64,000 bases of DNA from Lasioglossum baleicum (taxonomy: Eukaryota > Arthropoda > Insecta > Hymenoptera > Halictidae). The notes below the pieces were generated by a model. That model did not search any database. It was not told the DNA's origin and saw nothing but the letters and a program-made list of their open reading frames with translations. Positions 45,401 to 59,500 of the stretch are shown piece by piece. The DNA is taken from positions 2,170,001 through 2,234,000 of the forward strand of contig NC_134932.1 in the NCBI RefSeq assembly GCF_051020765.1. The letters run 5' to 3'. The position numbers and the translations under genes are program-made. Numbering within the stretch: the first letter of the stretch is position 1; each line of letters begins with the position of its first letter.

Positions 45401-48400
45401 CTTTACAACTATCACGCGGGTAAGCCGCATTTAGCGAAGAAGCAATATTATTTGATGCTCTTTGTGTTGAAATGTTCTCTGAACTATCGCGGGGTCCCGT
45501 ACAAAGCCCTTTTTTGCAATTTGCCTCTTGAAACTTTATAAACAGTAAAAGCGTACGTTTTTATAGAATAAATTTATTTCGGTACACTTTTTCCAAAAAA
45601 GGGCTTTGTACGGGACCCCGCGGTAGTTCAGAGAACATTTCAACACAAAGAGCATCAAAAAATATTGCTCCTTCGCTAAATGCGGCTTACCCGCGTGATC
45701 GGGAAATGGAGCTGTGCAAGAATAGCAGGAGACGCGACGACAGCGCCGCGGCGGAAAGTCGGAAAGCGCGATAGCGAAGCAGCCATGTTGGAATACGTAT
45801 TGTTCAGCTTTACAACTATCACGCGGGTAAGCCGCATTTAGCGAAGAAGCAACATTATTTGATGCTCTTTGTGTTGAAATGTTCTCTGAACTATCGCGGG
45901 GTCCCGTACAAAGCCCTTTTTTGCAATTCGCCTCTTGAAAGTTTATAAACAGTAAAAGCGTACGTTTTTATAGAATAAATTTATTTCGGTACACTTTTTC
46001 CAAAAAAGGGCTTTGTACGGGACCCCGCGGTAGTTCAGAGAACATTTCAACACAAAGAGCATCAAAAAATATTGCTTCTTCGCTAAATGCGGCTTACCCG
46101 CGTGATCGGGAAATCGAGCTGTGCAAGAATAGGAGGAGACGCGACGACAGCGCCGCGGCGGAAAGTCGGAAAGCGCGATAGCGAAGCAGCCATGTTGGAA
46201 TACGAATTGTTCAGCTTTATAACTATCACGCGGGTAAGCCGCATTTAGCGAAGAAGCAACATTATTTGATGCTCTTTGTGTTGAAATGTTCTCTGAACTA
46301 GCGCGGGGTCCCGTACAAAGCCCTTTTTTGCAATTCGCCTCTTGAAAGTTTATAAACAGTAAAAGCGTACGTTTTTATAGAATAAATTTATTTCGGTACA
46401 CTTTTTCCAAAAAAGGGCTTTGTACGGGGCCCCGCGGTAGTTCAGAGAACATTTCAACACAAAGAGCATCAAAAAATATTGCTTTTTCGCTAAATGCGGC
46501 TTACCCGCGTGATCGGGAAAACGAGCTGTGCAAGAATAGCAGGAGACGCGACGACAGCGCCGCGGCAGGAAAGTCGGAAAGCGCGATAGCGAAGCAGCCA
46601 TGTTGGAATACGAATTGTTCAGCTTTACAACTATCACGCGGGTAAGCCGCATTTAGCGAAAAAGCAATATTATTTGATGCTCTTTGTGTTGAAATGTTCT
46701 CTGAACTATCGCGGGGTCCCGTACAAAGCCCTTTTTTGCAATTTGCCTCTTGAAACTTTATAAACAGTAAAAGCGTACGTTTTTATAGAATAAATTTATT
46801 TCGGTACACTTTTTCCAAAAAAGGGCTTTGTACGGGGCCCCGCGGTAGTTCAGAGAACATTTCAACACAAAGAGCATCAAAAAATATTGCTTTTTCGCTA
46901 AATGCGGCTTACCCGCGTGATCGGGAAAACGAGCTGTGCAAGAATAGCAGGAGACGCGACGACAGCGCCGCGGCAGGAAAGTCGGAAAGCGCGATAGCGA
47001 AGCAGCCATGTTGGAATACGAATTGTTCAGCTTTACAACTATCACGCGGGTAAGCCGCATTTAGCGAAGAAGCAATATTATTTGATGCTCTTTGTGTTGA
47101 AATGTTCTCTGAACTATCGCGGGGTCCCGTACAAAGCCCTTTTTTGCAATTTGCCTCTTGAAACTTTATAAACAGTAAAAGCGTACGTTTTTATAGAATA
47201 AATTTATTTCGGTACACTTTTTCCAAAAAAGGGCTTTGTACGGGACCCCGCGGTAGTTCAGAGAACATTTCAACACAAAGAGCATCAAAAAATATTGCTC
47301 CTTCGCTAAATGCGGCTTACCCGCGTGATCGGGAAAACGAGCTGTGCAAGAATAGCAGGAGACGCGACGACAGGGCCGCGGCAGGAAAGTCGGAAAGCGC
47401 GATAGCGAAGCAGCCATGTTGGAATACGTATTGTTCAGCTTTACAACTATCACGCGGGTAAGCCGCATTTAGCGAAGAAGCAACATTATTTGATGCTCAT
47501 TGTGTTTTGAAATGTTTTCTGAACTATCGCGGGGTCCCATACAAAGCCCTTTTTTGCAATTCGCCTCTTGAAACTTTATAAACAGTAAAAGCGTACGTTT
47601 TTATAGAATAAATTTATTTCGGTACACTTTTTCCAAAAAAGGGCTTTGTACGGGACCCCGCGGTAGTTCAGAGAACATTTCAACACAAAGAGCATAAAAA
47701 AATATTGCTTCTTCGCTAAATGCGGCTTACCCGCGTGATCGGGAAATCGAGCTGTGCAAGAATAGGAGGAGACGCGACGACAGCGCCGCGGCGGAAAGTC
47801 GGAAAGAGCGATAGCGAAGCAGCCATGTTGGAATACGAATTGTTCAGCTTTATAACTATCACGCGGGTAAGCCGCATTTAGCGAAGAAGCAATATTATTT
47901 GATGCTCTTTGTGTTGAAATGTTCTCTGAACTATCGCGGGGTCCCGTACAAAGCCCTTTTTTGCAATTCGCCTCTTGAAACATTATAAACAGTAAAAGCG
48001 TACGTTTTTATAGAATAAATTTAATTCGGTACACTTTTTCCAAAAAAGGGCTTTGTACGGGACCCCGCGGTAGTTCAGAGAACATTTCAACACAAAGAGC
48101 ATAAAAAAATATTGCTTCTTCGCTAAATGCGGCTTACCCGCGTGATCGGGAAAACGAGCTGTGCAAGAATAGCAGGAGACGCGACGACAGCGCCGCGGCA
48201 GGAAAGTCGGAAAGCGCGATAGCGAAGCAGCCATGTTGGAATACGAATTGTTCAGCCTTATAACTATCACGCGGGTAAGCCGCATTTAGCGAAGAAGCAA
48301 TATTATTTGATGGTCTTAGTGTTGAAATGTTCTCAGAACAATCGCGGGGTCCCGTACAAAGCCCTTTTTTGCAATTCGCATCTTGAAACTTTATAAACAG

Positions 48401-51400
48401 TAAAAGCGTACGTTTTTATAGAATAAATTTCTTTCCCTACATTTTTCCCAAAAAAGGGCTCTGTACGGGACCCCGCGATACTTCAGAGAACATTTCAACA
48501 CAAAGAGCATAAAAAAATATTGCTTCTTCGCTAAATGCGGCTTACCCGCGTGATCGGGAAATCGAGCTGTGCAAGAATAGGAGGAGACGCGACGACAGCG
48601 CCGCGGCGGAAAGTCGGAAAGCGCGATAGCGAAGCAGCCATGTTGGAATACGAATTGTTCAGCTTTATAACTATCACGCGGGTAAGCCGCATTTAGCGAA
48701 GAAGCAACATTATTTGATGCTCTTTGTGTTGAAATGTTCTCTGAACTATCGCGGGGTCCCGTACAAAGCCCTTTTTTGCAATTCGCCTCTTGAAACTTTA
48801 TAAACAGTAAAAGCGTACGTTTTTATAGAATAAATTTATTTCGGTACACTTTTTCCAAAAAAGGGCTTTGTACGGGGCCCCGCGGTAGTTCAGAGAACAT
48901 TTCAACACAAAGAGCATCAAAAAATATTGCTTTTTCGCTAAATGCGGCTTACCCGCGTGATCGGGAAAACGAGCTGTGCAAGAATAGCAGGAGACGCGAC
49001 GACAGCGCCGCGGCAGGAAAGTCGGAAAGCGCGATAGCGAAGCAGCCATGTTGGAATACGAATTGTTCAGCTTTACAACTATCACGCGGGTAAGCCGCAT
49101 TTAGCGAAGAAGCAATATTATTTGATGCTCTTTGTGTTGAAATGTTCTCTGAACTATCGCGGGGTCCCGTACAAAGCCCTTTTTTGCAATTTGCCTCTTG
49201 AAACTTTATAAACAGTAAAAGCGTACGTTTTTATAGAATAAATTTATTTCGGTACACTTTTTCCAATAAAGGGCTTTGTACGGGGCCCCGCGGTAGTTCA
49301 GAGAACATTTCTACACAAAGAGCATAAAAAAATATTGCTTTTTCGCTAAATGCGGCTTACCCGCGTGATCGGGAAAACGAGCTGTGCAAGAATAGCAGGA
49401 GACGCGACGACAGCGCCGCGGCAGGAAAGTCGGAAAGCGCGATAGCGAAGCAGCCATGTTGGAATACGAATTGTTCAGCTTTACAACTATCACGCGGGTA
49501 AGCCGCATTTAGCGAAGAAGCAATATTATTTGATGCTCTTTGTGTTGAAATGTTCTCTAAACTATCGCGGGGTCCCGTACAAAGCCCTTTTTTGCAATTT
49601 GCCTCTTGAAACTTTATAAACAGTAAAAGCGTACGTTTTTATAGAATAAATTTATTTCGGTACACTTTTTCCAAAAAAGGGCTTTGTACGGGACCCCGCG
49701 GTAGTTCAGAGAACATTTCAACACAAAGAGCATCAAAAAATATTGCTCCTTCGCTAAATGCGGCTTACCCGCGTGATCGGGAAATGGAGCTGAGCAAGAA
49801 TAGCAGGAGACGCGACGACAGCGCCGCGGCGGAAAGTCGGAAAGCGCGATAGCGAAGCAGCCATGTTGGAATACGTATTGTTCAGCTTTACAACTATCAC
49901 GCGGGTAAGCCGCATTTAGCGAAGAAGCAACATTATTTGATGCTCATTGTGTTTTGAAATGTTTTCTGAACTATCGCGGGGTCCCATACAAAGCCCTTTT
50001 TTGCAATTCGCCTCTTGAAACTTTATAAACAGTAAAAGCGTACGTTTTTATAGAATAAATTTATTTCGGTACACTTTTTCCAAAAAAGGGCTTTGTACGG
50101 GACCCCGCGGTAGTTCAGAGAACATTTCAACACAAAGAGCATAAAAAAATATTGCTTCTTCGCTAAATGCGGCTTACCCGCGTGATCGGGAAATCGAGCT
50201 GTGCAAGAATAGGAGGAGACGCGACGACAGCGCCGCGGCGGAAAGTCGGAAAGCGCGATAGCGAAGCAGCCATGTTGGAATACGAATTGTTCAGCTTTAT
50301 AACTATCACGCGGGTAAGCCGCATTTAGCGAAGAAGCAATATTATTTGATGCTCTTTGTGTTGAAATGTTCTCTGAACTATCGCGGGGTCCCGTACAAAG
50401 CCCTTTTTTGCAATTCGCCTCTTGAAACATTATAAACAGTAAAAGCGTACGTTTTTATAGAATAAATTTAATTCGGTACACTTTTTCCAAAAAAGGGCTT
50501 TGTACGGGACCCCGCGGTAGTTCAGAGAACATTTCAACACAAAGAGCATAAAAAAATATTGCTTCTTCGCTAAATGCGGCTTACCCGCGTGATCGGGAAA
50601 ACGAGCTGTGCAAGAATAGCAGGAGACGCGACGACAGCGCCGCGGCAGGAAAGTCGGAAAGCGCGATAGCGAAGCAGCCATGTTGGAATACGAATTGTTC
50701 AGCCTTATAACTATCACGCGGGTAAGCCGCATTTAGCGAAGAAGCAATATTATTTGATGGTCTTAGTGTTGAAATGTTCTCAGAACAATCGCGGGGTCCC
50801 GTACAAAGCCCTTTTTTGCAATTCGCATCTTGAAACTTTATAAACAGTAAAAGCGTACGTTTTTATAGAATAAATTTCTTTCCCTACATTTTTCCCAAAA
50901 AAGGGCTCTGTACGGGACCCCGCGATACTTCAGAGAACATTTCAACACAAAGAGCATAAAAAAATATTGCTTCTTCGCTAAATGCGGCTTACCCGCGTGA
51001 TCGGGAAATCGAGCTGTGCAAGAATAGGAGGAGACGCGACGACAGCGCCGCGGCGGAAAGTCGGAAAGCGCGATAGCGAAGCAGCCATGTTGGAATACGA
51101 ATTGTTCAGCTTTATAACTATCACGCGGGTAAGCCGCATTTAGCGAAGAAGCAACATTATTTGATGCTCTTTGTGTTGAAATGTTCTCTGAACTAGCGCG
51201 GGGTCCCGTACAAAGCCCTTTTTTGCAATTCGCCTCTTGAAACTTTATAAACAGTAAAAGCGTACGTTTTTATAGAATAAATTTATTTCGGTACACTTTT
51301 TCCAAAAAAGGGCTTTGTACGGGGCCCCGCGGTAGTTCAGAGAACATTTCAACACAAAGAGCATCAAAAAATATTGCTTTTTCGCTAAATGCGGCTTACC

Positions 51401-53548
51401 CGCGTGATCGGGAAAACGAGCTGTGCAAGAATAGCAGGAGACGCGACGACAGCGCCGCGGCAGGAAAGTCGGAAAGCGCGATAGCGAAGCAGCCATGTTG
51501 GAATACGAATTGTTCAGCTTTACAACTATCACGCGGGTAAGCCGCATTTAGCGAAGAAGCAATATTATTTGATGCTCTTTGTGTTGAAATGTTCTCTGAA
51601 CTATCGCGGGGTCCCGTACAAAGCCCTTTTTTGCAATTTGCCTCTTGAAACTTTATAAACAGTAAAAGCGTACGTTTTTATAGAATAAATTTATTTCGGT
51701 ACACTTTTTCCAAAAAAGGGCTTTGTACGGGACCCCGCGGTAGTTCAGAGAACATTTCAACACAAAGAGCATCAAAAAATATTGCTCCTTCGCTAAATGC
51801 GGCTTACCCGCGTGATCGGGAAATGGAGCTGTGCAAGAATAGCAGGAGACGCGACGACAGCGCCGCGGCGGAAAGTCGGAAAGCGCGATAGCGAAGCAGC
51901 CATGTTGGAATACGTATTGTTCAGCTTTACAACTATCACGCGGGTAAGCCGCATTTAGCGAAGAAGCAACATTATTTGATGCTCTTTGTGTTGAAATGTT
52001 CTCTGAACTATCGCGGGGTCCCGTACAAAGCCCTTTTTTGCAATTCGCCTCTTGAAAGTTTATAAACAGTAAAAGCGTACGTTTTTATAGAATAAATTTA
52101 TTTCGGTACACTTTTTCCAAAAAAGGGCTTTGTACGGGACCCCGCGGTAGTTCAGAGAACATTTCAACACAAAGAGCATAAAAAAATATTGCTTCTTCGC
52201 TAAATGCGGCTTACCCGCGTGATCGGGAAATCGAGCTGTGCAAGAATAGGAGGAGACGCGACGACAGCGCCGCGGCGGAAAGTCGGAAAGCGCGATAGCG
52301 AAGCAGCCATGTTGGATTACGAATTGTTCAGCTTTATAACTATCACGCGGGTAAGCCGCATTTAGCGAAGAAGCAACATTATTTGATGCTCTTTGTGTTG
52401 AAATGTTCTCTGAACTAGCGCGGGGTCCCGTACAAAGCCCTTTTTTGCAATTCGCCTCTTGAAAGTTTATAAACAGTAAAAGCGTACGTTTTTATAGAAT
52501 AAATTTATTTCGGTACACTTTTTCCAAAAAAGGGCTTTGTACGGGGCCCCGCGGTAGTTCAGAGAACATTTCAACACAAAGAGCATCAAAAAATATTGCT
52601 TTTTCGCTAAATGCGGCTTACCCGCGTGATCGGGAAAACGAGCTGTGCAAGAATAGCAGGAGACGCGACGACAGCGCCGCGGCAGGAAAGTCGGAAAGCG
52701 CGATAGCGAAGCAGCCATGTTGGAATACGAATTGTTCAGCTTTACAACTATCACGCGGGTAAGCCGCATTTAGCGAAAAAGCAATATTATTTGATGCTCT
52801 TTGTGTTGAAATGTTCTCTGAACTATCGCGGGGTCCCGTACAAAGCCCTTTTTTGCAATTTGCCTCTTGAAACTTTATAAACAGTAAAAGCGTACGTTTT
52901 TATAGAATAAATTTATTTCGGTACACTTTTTCCAAAAAAGGGCTTTGTACGGGGCCCCGCGGTAGTTCAGAGAACATTTCAACACAAAGAGCATCAAAAA
53001 ATATTGCTTTTTCGCTAAATGCGGCTTACCCGCGTGATCGGGAAAACGAGCTGTGCAAGAATAGCAGGAGACGCGACGACAGCGCCGCGGCAGGAAAGTC
53101 GGAAAGCGCGATAGCGAAGCAGCCATGTTGGAATACGAATTGTTCAGCTTTACAACTATCACGCGGGTAAGCCGCATTTAGCGAAGAAGCAATATTATTT
53201 GATGCTCTTTGTGTTGAAATGTTCTCTGAACTATCGCGGGGTCCCGTACAAAGCCCTTTTTTGCAATTTGCCTCTTGAAACTTTATAAACAGTAAAAGCG
53301 TACGTTTTTATAGAATAAATTTATTTCGGTACACTTTTTCCAAAAAAGGGCTTTGTACGGGACCCCGCGGTAGTTCAGAGAACATTTCAACACAAAGAGC
53401 TTCAAAAAATATTGCTCCTTCGCTAAATGCGGCTTACCCGCGTGATCGGGAAAACGAGCTGTGCAAGAATAGCAGGAGACGCGACGACAGGGCCGCGGCA
53501 GGAAAGTCGGAAAGCGCGATAGCGAAGCAGCCATGTTGGAATACGAAT
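42490..53548. repeat. Segment of about 4.9 kb duplicated 6117 bp apart in the satellite
   Basis: Monomers from about 42490-47430 recur at about 48607-53547 with a constant shift of 6117 bp (15 monomers), including the rare forms GTGTTTTGAAATG, GCTGAGCAAG, CCAATAAAGGG, CATTTCTACAC and GAACTAGCG. Inside it a 2446-2447-bp (six-monomer) periodicity is also present, for example 42681 to 45128. Edges were placed by eye, where neighbouring variants stop matching. Confidence 0.75.
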
Positions 53549-56500
53549 TGTTCAGCTTTATAACTATCACGCGGGTAAGCCGCATTTAGCGAAGAAGCAA
53601 CATTATTTGATGCTCTTTGTGTTGAAATGTTCTCTGAACTAGCGCGGGGTCCCGTACAAAGCCCTTTTTTGCAATTCGCCTCTTGAAACTTTATAAACAG
53701 TAAAAGCGTACGTTTTTATAGAATAAATTTATTTCGGTACACTTTTTCCAAAAAAGGGCTTTGTACGGGGCCCCGCGGTAGTTCAGAGAACATTTCAACA
53801 CAAAGAGCATCAAAAAATATTGCTTTTTCGCTAAATGCGGCTTACCCGCGTGATCGGGAAAACGAGCTGTGCAAGAATAGCAGGAGACGCGACGACAGCG
53901 CCGCGGCAGGAAAGTCGGAAAGCGCGATAGCGAAGCAGCCATGTTGGAATACGAATTGTTCAGCTTTACAACTATCACGCGGGTAAGCCGCATTTAGCGA
54001 AGAAGCAATATTATTTGATGCTCTTTGTGTTGAAATGTTCTCTGAACTATCGCGGGGTCCCGTACAAAGCCCTTTTTTGCAATTTGCCTCTTGAAACTTT
54101 ATAAACAGTAAAAGCGTACGTTTTTATAGAATAAATTTATTTCGGTACACTTTTTCCAAAAAAGGGCTTTGTACGGGACCCCGCGGTAGTTCAGAGAACA
54201 TTTCAACACAAAGAGCATCAAAAAATATTGCTCCTTCGCTAAATGCGGCTTACCCGCGTGATCGGGAAATGGAGCTGTGCAAGAATAGCAGGAGACGCGA
54301 CGACAGCGCCGCGGCGGAAAGTCGGAAAGCGCGATAGCGAAGCAGCCATGTTGGAATACGTATTGTTCAGCTTTACAACTATCACGCGGGTAAGCCGCAT
54401 TTAGCGAAGAAGCAACATTATTTGATGCTCTTTGTGTTGAAATGTTCTCTGAACTATCGCGGGGTCCCGTACAAAGCCCTTTTTTGCAATTCGCCTCTTG
54501 AAAGTTTATAAACAGTAAAAGCGTACGTTTTTATAGAATAAATTTATTTCGGTACACTTTTTCCAAAAAAGGGCTTTGTACGGGACCCCGCGGTAGTTCA
54601 GAGAACATTTCAACACAAAGAGCATCAAAAAATATTGCTTCTTCGCTAAATGCGGCTTACCCGCGTGATCGGGAAATCGAGCTGTGCAAGAATAGGAGGA
54701 GACGCGACGACAGCGCCGCGGCGGAAAGTCGGAAAGCGCGATAGCGAAGCAGCCATGTTGGAATACGAATTGTTCAGCTTTATAACTATCACGCGGGTAA
54801 GCCGCATTTAGCGAAGAAGCAACATTATTTGATGCTCTTTGTGTTGAAATGTTCTCTGAACTAGCGCGGGGTCCCGTACAAAGCCCTTTTTTGCAATTCG
54901 CCTCTTGAAAGTTTATAAACAGTAAAAGCGTACGTTTTTATAGAATAAATTTATTTCGGTACACTTTTTCCAAAAAAGGGCTTTGTACGGGGCCCCGCGG
55001 TAGTTCAGAGAACATTTCAACACAAAGAGCATCAAAAAATATTGCTTTTTCGCTAAATGCGGCTTACCCGCGTGATCGGGAAAACGAGCTGTGCAAGAAT
55101 AGCAGGAGACGCGACGACAGCGCCGCGGCAGGAAAGTCGGAAAGCGCGATAGCGAAGCAGCCATGTTGGAATACGAATTGTTCAGCTTTACAACTATCAC
55201 GCGGGTAAGCCGCATTTAGCGAAAAAGCAATATTATTTGATGCTCTTTGTGTTGAAATGTTCTCTGAACTATCGCGGGGTCCCGTACAAAGCCCTTTTTT
55301 GCAATTTGCCTCTTGAAACTTTATAAACAGTAAAAGCGTACGTTTTTATAGAATAAATTTATTTCGGTACACTTTTTCCAAAAAAGGGCTTTGTACGGGG
55401 CCCCGCGGTAGTTCAGAGAACATTTCAACACAAAGAGCATCAAAAAATATTGCTTTTTCGCTAAATGCGGCTTACCCGCGTGATCGGGAAAACGAGCTGT
55501 GCAAGAATAGCAGGAGACGCGACGACAGCGCCGCGGCAGGAAAGTCGGAAAGCGCGATAGCGAAGCAGCCATGTTGGAATACGAATTGTTCAGCTTTACA
55601 ACTATCACGCGGGTAAGCCGCATTTAGCGAAGAAGCAATATTATTTGATGCTCTTTGTGTTGAAATGTTCTCTGAACTATCGCGGGGTCCCGTACAAAGC
55701 CCTTTTTTGCAATTTGCCTCTTGAAACTTTATAAACAGTAAAAGCGTACGTTTTTATAGAATAAATTTATTTCGGTACACTTTTTCCAAAAAAGGGCTTT
55801 GTACGGGGCCCCGCGGTAGTTCAGAGAACATTTCAACACAAAGAGCATAAAAAAATATTGCTTTTTCGCTAAATGCGGCTTACCCGCGTGATCGGGAAAA
55901 CGAGCTGTGCAAGAATAGCAGGAGACGCGACGACAGCGCCGCGGCAGGAAAGTCGGAAAGCGCGATAGCGAAGCAGCCATGTTGGAATACGTATTGTTCA
56001 GCTTTACAAGTATCACGCGGGTAAGCCGCATTTAGCGAAGAAGCAACATTATTTGATGCTCTTTGTGTTGAAATGTTCTCTGAACTATCGCGGGGTCCCG
56101 TACAAAGCCCTTTTTTGCAATTCGCCTCGTGAAACTTTATAAACAGTAAAAGCGTACGTTTTTATAGAATAAATTTATTTCGGTACACTTTTTCCAAAAA
56201 AGGGCTTTGTACGGGACCCCGCGGTAGTTCAGAGAACATTTCAACACAAAGAGCATAAAAAAATATTGCTTCTTCGCTAAATGCGGCTTACCCGCGTGAT
56301 CGGGAAATGGAGCTGTGCAAGAATAGCAGGAGACGCGACGACAGCGCCGCGGCGGAAAGTCGGAAAGCGCGATGGCGAAGCAGCCATGTTGGAATACGAA
56401 TTGTTCAGCTTTACAACTATCACGCGGGTAAGCCGCATTTAGCGAAGAAGCAATATTATTTGATGCTCTTTGTGCTGAAATGTTCTCTGAACTATCGCGG

Positions 56501-59500
56501 GGTCCCGTACAAAGCCCTTTTTTGCAATTCGCCTCTTGAAACATTATATACAGTAAAAGCGTACGTTTTTATAGAATAAATTTAATTCGGTACACTTTTT
56601 CCAAAAAAGGGCTTTGTACGGCACCCGGCGGTAGTTCAGAGAACATTTCAACACAAAGAGCATAAAAAAATATTGCTTCTTCGCTAAATGCGGCTTACCC
56701 GCGTGATGGGGAAAACGGGCTGTGCAAGAATAGCAGGAGACGCGAAGACAGCGCCGCGGCAGGAAAGTCGGAAAGCGCGATAGCGAAGCAGCCATGTTGG
56801 AATACGAATTGTTCAGCCTTATAACTATCACGCGGGTAAGCCGCATTTAGCGAAGAAGCAATATTATTTGATGGTCTTTGTGTTGAAATGTTCTCTGAAC
56901 TATCGCGGGGTCCCGTACAAAGCCCTTTTTTGCAATTCGCCTCTTGAAACTTTATAAACAGTAAAAGCGTACGTTTTTATAGAATAAATTTAATTCGGTA
57001 CACTTTTTCCAAAAAAGGGCTTTGTACGGGACCCGGCGGTAGTTCAGAGAACATTTCAACACAAAGAGCATCAAAAAATATTGCTCCTTCGCTAAATGCG
57101 GCTTACCCGCGTGATCGGGAAATGGAGCTGTGCAAGAATAGCAGGAGACGCGACGACAGCGCCGCGGCGGAAAGTCGGAAAGCGCGATAGCGAAGCAGCC
57201 ATGTTGGAATACGAATTGTTCAGCTTTATAACTATCACGCGGGTAAGCCGCATTTAGCGAAGAAGCAACATTATTTGATGCTCTTTGTGTTGAAATGTTC
57301 TCTGAACTATCGCGGGGTCCCGTACAAAGCCCTTTTTTGCAATTCGCCTCTTGAAACTTTATAAACAGTAAAAGCGTACGTTTTTATAGAATAAATTTAT
57401 TTCGGTACACTTTTTCCAAAAAAGGGCTTTGTACGGGGCCCCGCGGTAGTTCAGATAACATTTCAACACAAAGAGCATAAAAAAATATTGCTTCTTCGCT
57501 AAATGCGGCTTACCCGCGTGATCGGGAAAACGAGCTGTGCAAGAATAGCAGGAGACGCGAAGACAGCGCCGCGGCAGGAAAGTCGGAAAGCGCGATAGCG
57601 AAGCAGCCATGTTGGAATACGAATTGTTCAGCCTTATAACTATCACGCGGGTAAGCCGCATTTAGCGAAGAAGCAATATTATTTGATGGTCTTTGTGTTG
57701 AAATGTTCTCTGAACTATCGCGGGGTCCCGTACAAAGCCCTTTTTTGCAATTCGCCTCTTGAAACTTTATAAACAGTAAAAGCGTACGTTTTTATAGAAT
57801 AAATTTATTTCGGTACACTTTTTCCAAAAAAGGGCTTTGTACGGGACCCCGCGGTAGTTCAGAGAACATTTCAACACAAAGAGCATAAAAAAATATTGCG
57901 TCTTCGCTAAATGCGGCTTACCCGCGTGATCGGGAAATGGAGCTGTGCAAGAATAGCAGGAGACGCGACGACAGCGCCGCGGCGGAAAGTCGGAAAGCGC
58001 GATAGCGAAGCAGCCATGTTGGAATACGAATTGTTCAGCTTTATAACTATCACGCGGGTAAGCCGCATTTAGCGAAGAAGCAACATTATTTGATGCTCTT
58101 TGTGTTGAAATGTTCTCTGAACTATCGCGGGGTCCCGTACAAAGCCCTTTTTTGCAATTCGCCTCTTGAAACTTTATAAACAGTAAAAGCGTACGTTTTT
58201 ATAGAATAAATTTATTTCGGTACACTTTTTCCAAAAAAGGGCTTTGTACGGGACCCCGCGGTAGTTCAGAGAAGATTTCAACACAAAGAGCATCAAAAAA
58301 TATTGCTCCTTCGCTAAATGCGGCTTACCCGCGTGATCGGGAAATGGAGCTGTGCAAGAATAGCAGGAGACGCGACGACAGCGCCGCGGCGGAAAGTCGG
58401 AAAGCGCGATAGCGAAGCAGCCATGTTGGAATACGTATTGTTCAGCTTTACAACTATCACGCGGGTAAGCCGCATTTAGCGAAGAAGCAACATTATTTGA
58501 TGCTCTTTGTGTTGAAATGTTCTCTGAACTATCGCGGGGTCCCGTACAAAGCCCTTTTTTGCAATTCGCCTCTTGAAACTTTATAAACAGTAAAAGCGTA
58601 CGTTTTTATAGAATAAATTTATTTCGGTACACTTTTTCCAAAAAAGGGCTTTGTACGGGACCCCGCGGTAGTTCAGAGAACATTTCAACACAAAGAGCAT
58701 AAAAAAATATTGCGTCTTCGCTAAATGCGGCTTACCCGCGTGATCGGGAAATGGAGCTGTGCAAGAATAGCAGGAGACGCGACGACAGCGCCGCGGCGGA
58801 AAGTCGGAAAGCGCGCTGGCGAAGCAGCCATGTTGGAATACGAATTGTTCAGCTTTATAACTATCACGCGGGTAAGCCGCATTTAGCGAAGAAGCAACAT
58901 TATTTGATGCTCTTTGTGTTGAAATGTTCTCTGAACTATCGCGGGGTCCCGTACAAAGCCCTTTTTTGCAATTCGCCCCTTGAAACTTTATAAACAGTAA
59001 AAGCGTACGTTTTTATAGAATAAATTTATTTCGGTACACTTTTTCCAAAAAAGGGCTTTGTACGGGGCCCCGCGGTAGTTCAGAGAACATTTCAACACAA
59101 AGAGCATCAAAAAATATTGCTTCTTCGCTAAATGCGGCTTACCCGCGTGATCGGGAAATGGAGCTGTGCAAGAATAGCAGGAGACGCGACGACAGCGCCG
59201 CGGCGGAAAGTCGGAAAGCGTGATGGCGAAGCAGCCATGTTGGAATACGAATTGTTCAGCTTTACAACTATCACGCGGGTAAGCCGCATTTAGCGAGGAA
59301 GCAATATTATTTGATGCTCTTTGTGTTGAAATGTTCTCTGAACTATCGCGGGGTTCCGTACAAAGCCCTTTTTTGCAATTCGCCTCTTGAAACATTATAA
59401 ACAGTAAAAGCGTACGTTTTTATAGAATAAATTTAATTCGGTACACTTTTTCCAAAAAAGGGCTTTATACGGGACCCGGCGGTAGTTCAGAGAACATTTC

